This document shows, in pieces, positions 62,228 through 64,000 of a stretch of 64,000 nucleotides of DNA (position 1 is the first letter of the stretch; every line of letters begins with the position of its first letter). The translations under genes and the position numbers were made by a program. This DNA is from Deltaproteobacteria bacterium (GTDB taxonomy: Bacteria; Desulfobacterota; DSM-4660; Desulfatiglandales; HGW-15): positions 10,770 to 74,769 of the forward strand of contig JAFGDF010000242.1 of the NCBI GenBank assembly GCA_016932235.1. The letters are read 5' to 3'. Under the pieces are notes generated by a model. It had not been told where the DNA came from, made no database searches, and worked only from the letters and a program-made list of their open reading frames with translations.

Positions 62228-63757
62228 TTATCTGAACACCCGCCTGTCCAGGCTCCTGTACTGTATGGCTTCGGCAACATGATCGGACTTTATATCCCCC
62301 TCCCCTTCAAGATCGGCAATCGTTCTCGCGAGCTTCAGCACCCTTGAATGCGCCCTCGCGCTCAGGCCCAGCTTTTCCATTGCCACTTCGAGAAGATCCT
62401 CGGATTCTGCGTCAACCTCGCAGAACTTCCTGATCATACGCGAATTCATGTCAGCGTTCGTGTGTATTCTCGTCCTCCGGAAACGTTCAGACTGAATTTC
62501 TCTTGCCTTCTTTATGCCTGTCAAGATTTCAGCGGAACTCCTTCCGATGCTTTTTGCTGCAAGATCCCGGTAATTGACCGCGGGCACCTCCATATGTATG
62601 TCTATCCTGTCCATCAGGGGGCCCGATATCTTTGACCTGTATCGCTGTATCTGCTGATAATTGCACATACACTCTCTCTTCGAATCCCCGAGAAATCCGC
62701 ACGGACAGGGATTCATTGCAGCGACAAGCATAAAATTAGCCGGATATGTCACTGTGGTGCTGGCCCTGGCAATTGTTACCTTCCCGTCTTCTATCGGTTG
62801 CCTGAGAACTTCTAATACATTTTTTCTGAATTCCGGCAGCTCATCAAGGAACAGCACACCGTTATGGGCAAGACTAACCTCTCCGGGCTTAGGATTCTGC
62901 CCACCGCCAATAAGACCGGCGTCAGAGATAGTATGATGGGGTGATCTGAAGGGACGTGAAGTAATAAGGCCTCTACCTTCAGGCATAAGGCCCATGACAC
63001 TATAGATCATAGAGGTCTCAAGCGCTTCCTGAAAATCAAGTTCAGGCAATATAGTATGGAGCCTTTTTGCCAACATCGTCTTCCCCGATCCGGGAGGCCC
63101 TATCATTATCATATTGTGAGAACCTGCGGCCGCCACTTCTATGGCCCTCTTGGCATTTTCCTGCCCAAAAACATCACGGAAATCCGCCTCAATCTCCGTT
63201 TTTCGCAAAAGGCCGCTAATATCCACCTTAAACGGTTCTATCCTTTCGTTTCCTATGAGGACTTCCACCAGTCTGGACAAGGTGCCAACGGGATAGATTT
63301 GGATGCCTTCGACAACAGCGGCTTCAGGGGCATTTTCAACCGGTAGAAAAATTCCATTAAGACCTTCTGCTTTCGCAGCAATAGCAATGGGAAGAGATCC
63401 CTTTACAGGTCTTATCATTCCATCCAGGGAGAGTTCCCCTAACATTACATAACCGTTTATACAAGCTGACGGGATCAGCCCTGTGGCGGTCAGAATTCCT
63501 ATGGCCATAGGCAGATCAAAAGCAGAGCCCTCCTTTCTTATATCAGCCGGGGCAAGGTTTACGGTTATTTTGTCGGAAGGAAACTTATAACCTGAATTCT
63601 TTATTGAGGCCCTGACTCTTTCCTTGCTTTCGCGTACCGCCCCTTCCGGAAGGCCTACGGTGGAAAAAACCGGCAATCCACTGGATATGTCCACTTCGAC
63701 CTCTACAATATAAGCTTCAATTCCTATTACAGCACTGCTTAAAACCCTTGAAAGCAT
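62228..63757 (-). CDS. comM: ComM/YifB family Mg-chelatase-like AAA+ ATPase
   Basis: A 509-residue protein of full family length. The N-terminal domain (about 1-180) begins MLSRVLSSAVIGIEAYIVEVEVD and has GLPEGAVRESKERVRAS. The AAA+ core has Walker A IGPPGSGKTML (about 219-229) and Walker B VLFLDELPEF. Then come the sensor region, a MNPCPCGFLGD zinc-like cysteine group, and a C-terminal magnesium-chelatase-type domain ending YRSLDRRVFR. ComM acts as a helicase promoting branch migration during natural transformation in several Proteobacteria. It is the intact copy of the duplicated pair. Confidence 0.88.
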   Translation of the reverse strand: MLSRVLSSAVIGIEAYIVEVEVDISSGLPVFSTVGLPEGAVRESKERVRASIKNSGYKFPSDKITVNLAPADIRKEGSAFDLPMAIGILTATGLIPSACINGYVMLGELSLDGMIRPVKGSLPIAIAAKAEGLNGIFLPVENAPEAAVVEGIQIYPVGTLSRLVEVLIGNERIEPFKVDISGLLRKTEIEADFRDVFGQENAKRAIEVAAAGSHNMIMIGPPGSGKTMLAKRLHTILPELDFQEALETSMIYSVMGLMPEGRGLITSRPFRSPHHTISDAGLIGGGQNPKPGEVSLAHNGVLFLDELPEFRKNVLEVLRQPIEDGKVTIARASTTVTYPANFMLVAAMNPCPCGFLGDSKRECMCNYQQIQRYRSKISGPLMDRIDIHMEVPAVNYRDLAAKSIGRSSAEILTGIKKAREIQSERFRRTRIHTNADMNSRMIRKFCEVDAESEDLLEVAMEKLGLSARAHSRVLKLARTIADLEGEGDIKSDHVAEAIQYRSLDRRVFR

Positions 63758-64000
63758 GTGGACACCGTTTGAAAAAAGCTTTAAATTTATACTTTACATA
63801 CTGTTTGAATAAAAGTATAAATTAGAGTTTTATAAATATTGAATATGAGAAACATTATCAAATTTTTTATTCTAGTGGGCTACTTCGCCGCCGGGCAAGG
63901 GATTAACACCATAATGCGCTTTAACGTCGCAATGAGTGGGGGATAATAACCTTGTCCGCCGCTTGCTGAGTAAATGCAGATAATATATTCCCTTTGCCTG

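Noticed and set aside
1..64000. CRISPR array, prophage, IS element or replication origin
   Set aside because: No regularly spaced direct repeats, transposase, integrase, phage structural gene or DnaA-box cluster was seen.

Overview
The window comes from a strictly anaerobic Desulfobacterota-type bacterium (Desulfobacterales-like, a sulfate reducer or syntroph). The evidence is a Wolinella-type fumarate reductase/succinate dehydrogenase (frdCAB), a methylenetetrahydrofolate reductase metVF module joined to HdrA and MvhD, a second HdrA-HdrB-HdrC/E complex, and in-frame UGA (selenocysteine) codons in two redox genes. No plasmid, phage or IS structure is visible. Most of it reads as chromosome, with one accessory insertion near 61-62 kb.

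Layout. 0-11 kb: c-di-GMP/signalling proteins (double PilZ protein, MerR-PAS regulator, cNMP-PilZ protein), a cupin / pyruvate-kinase-C-like / MFS transporter group, and frdCAB. 11.6-18.3 kb (minus): tRNA-Leu(UAA) with terminator, then a tightly overlapping transglutaminase / ABC ATPase / ABC permease / PHP cluster, a second PHP enzyme and a bifunctional-nuclease-family protein. 18.5-21.8 kb: plsB and two small conserved genes. 22.1-35.5 kb: the redox core. A giant HdrA with a GltD/NfnB-like insertion, a selenoprotein MvhD, metV and metF run on the plus strand. A selenoprotein HdrA, HdrB and a membrane HdrE/cytochrome c/double-HdrC fusion run on the minus strand. 35.7-40.6 kb: two coupled sensor kinases and purB.

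40.8-60.6 kb (mostly minus) is the most unusual part. It holds a complete partner-switching set: a secreted sCache protein, a STAS-APH kinase fusion, a secreted 5'-nucleotidase, a STAS antagonist, an RsbW-type ATPase, a SpoIIE phosphatase with periplasmic Cache sensor, and an MBL hydrolase. Around it lie three transport proteins (two NCS2-type nucleobase permeases and one polar-amino-acid ABC ATPase) that each carry a C-terminal RsbW-like (GHKL/anti-sigma) domain, partly degenerate. No sigma factor is present. I infer a system in which STAS/RsbW partner switching acts on transporters, perhaps for nucleotide or nucleobase scavenging, rather than on a sigma factor. Three minus-strand promoters in this region share a similar spacer, and one of them drives a roughly 300-nt leader with long-range complementarity upstream of the second permease operon. 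That operon also encodes an apparently circularly permuted substrate-binding protein.

60.6-63.8 kb: a full-length comM/yifB and a 5'-truncated second copy flank a DUF433/DUF5615 toxin-antitoxin-like pair. All family assignments are from reading the sequence; no database search was run.
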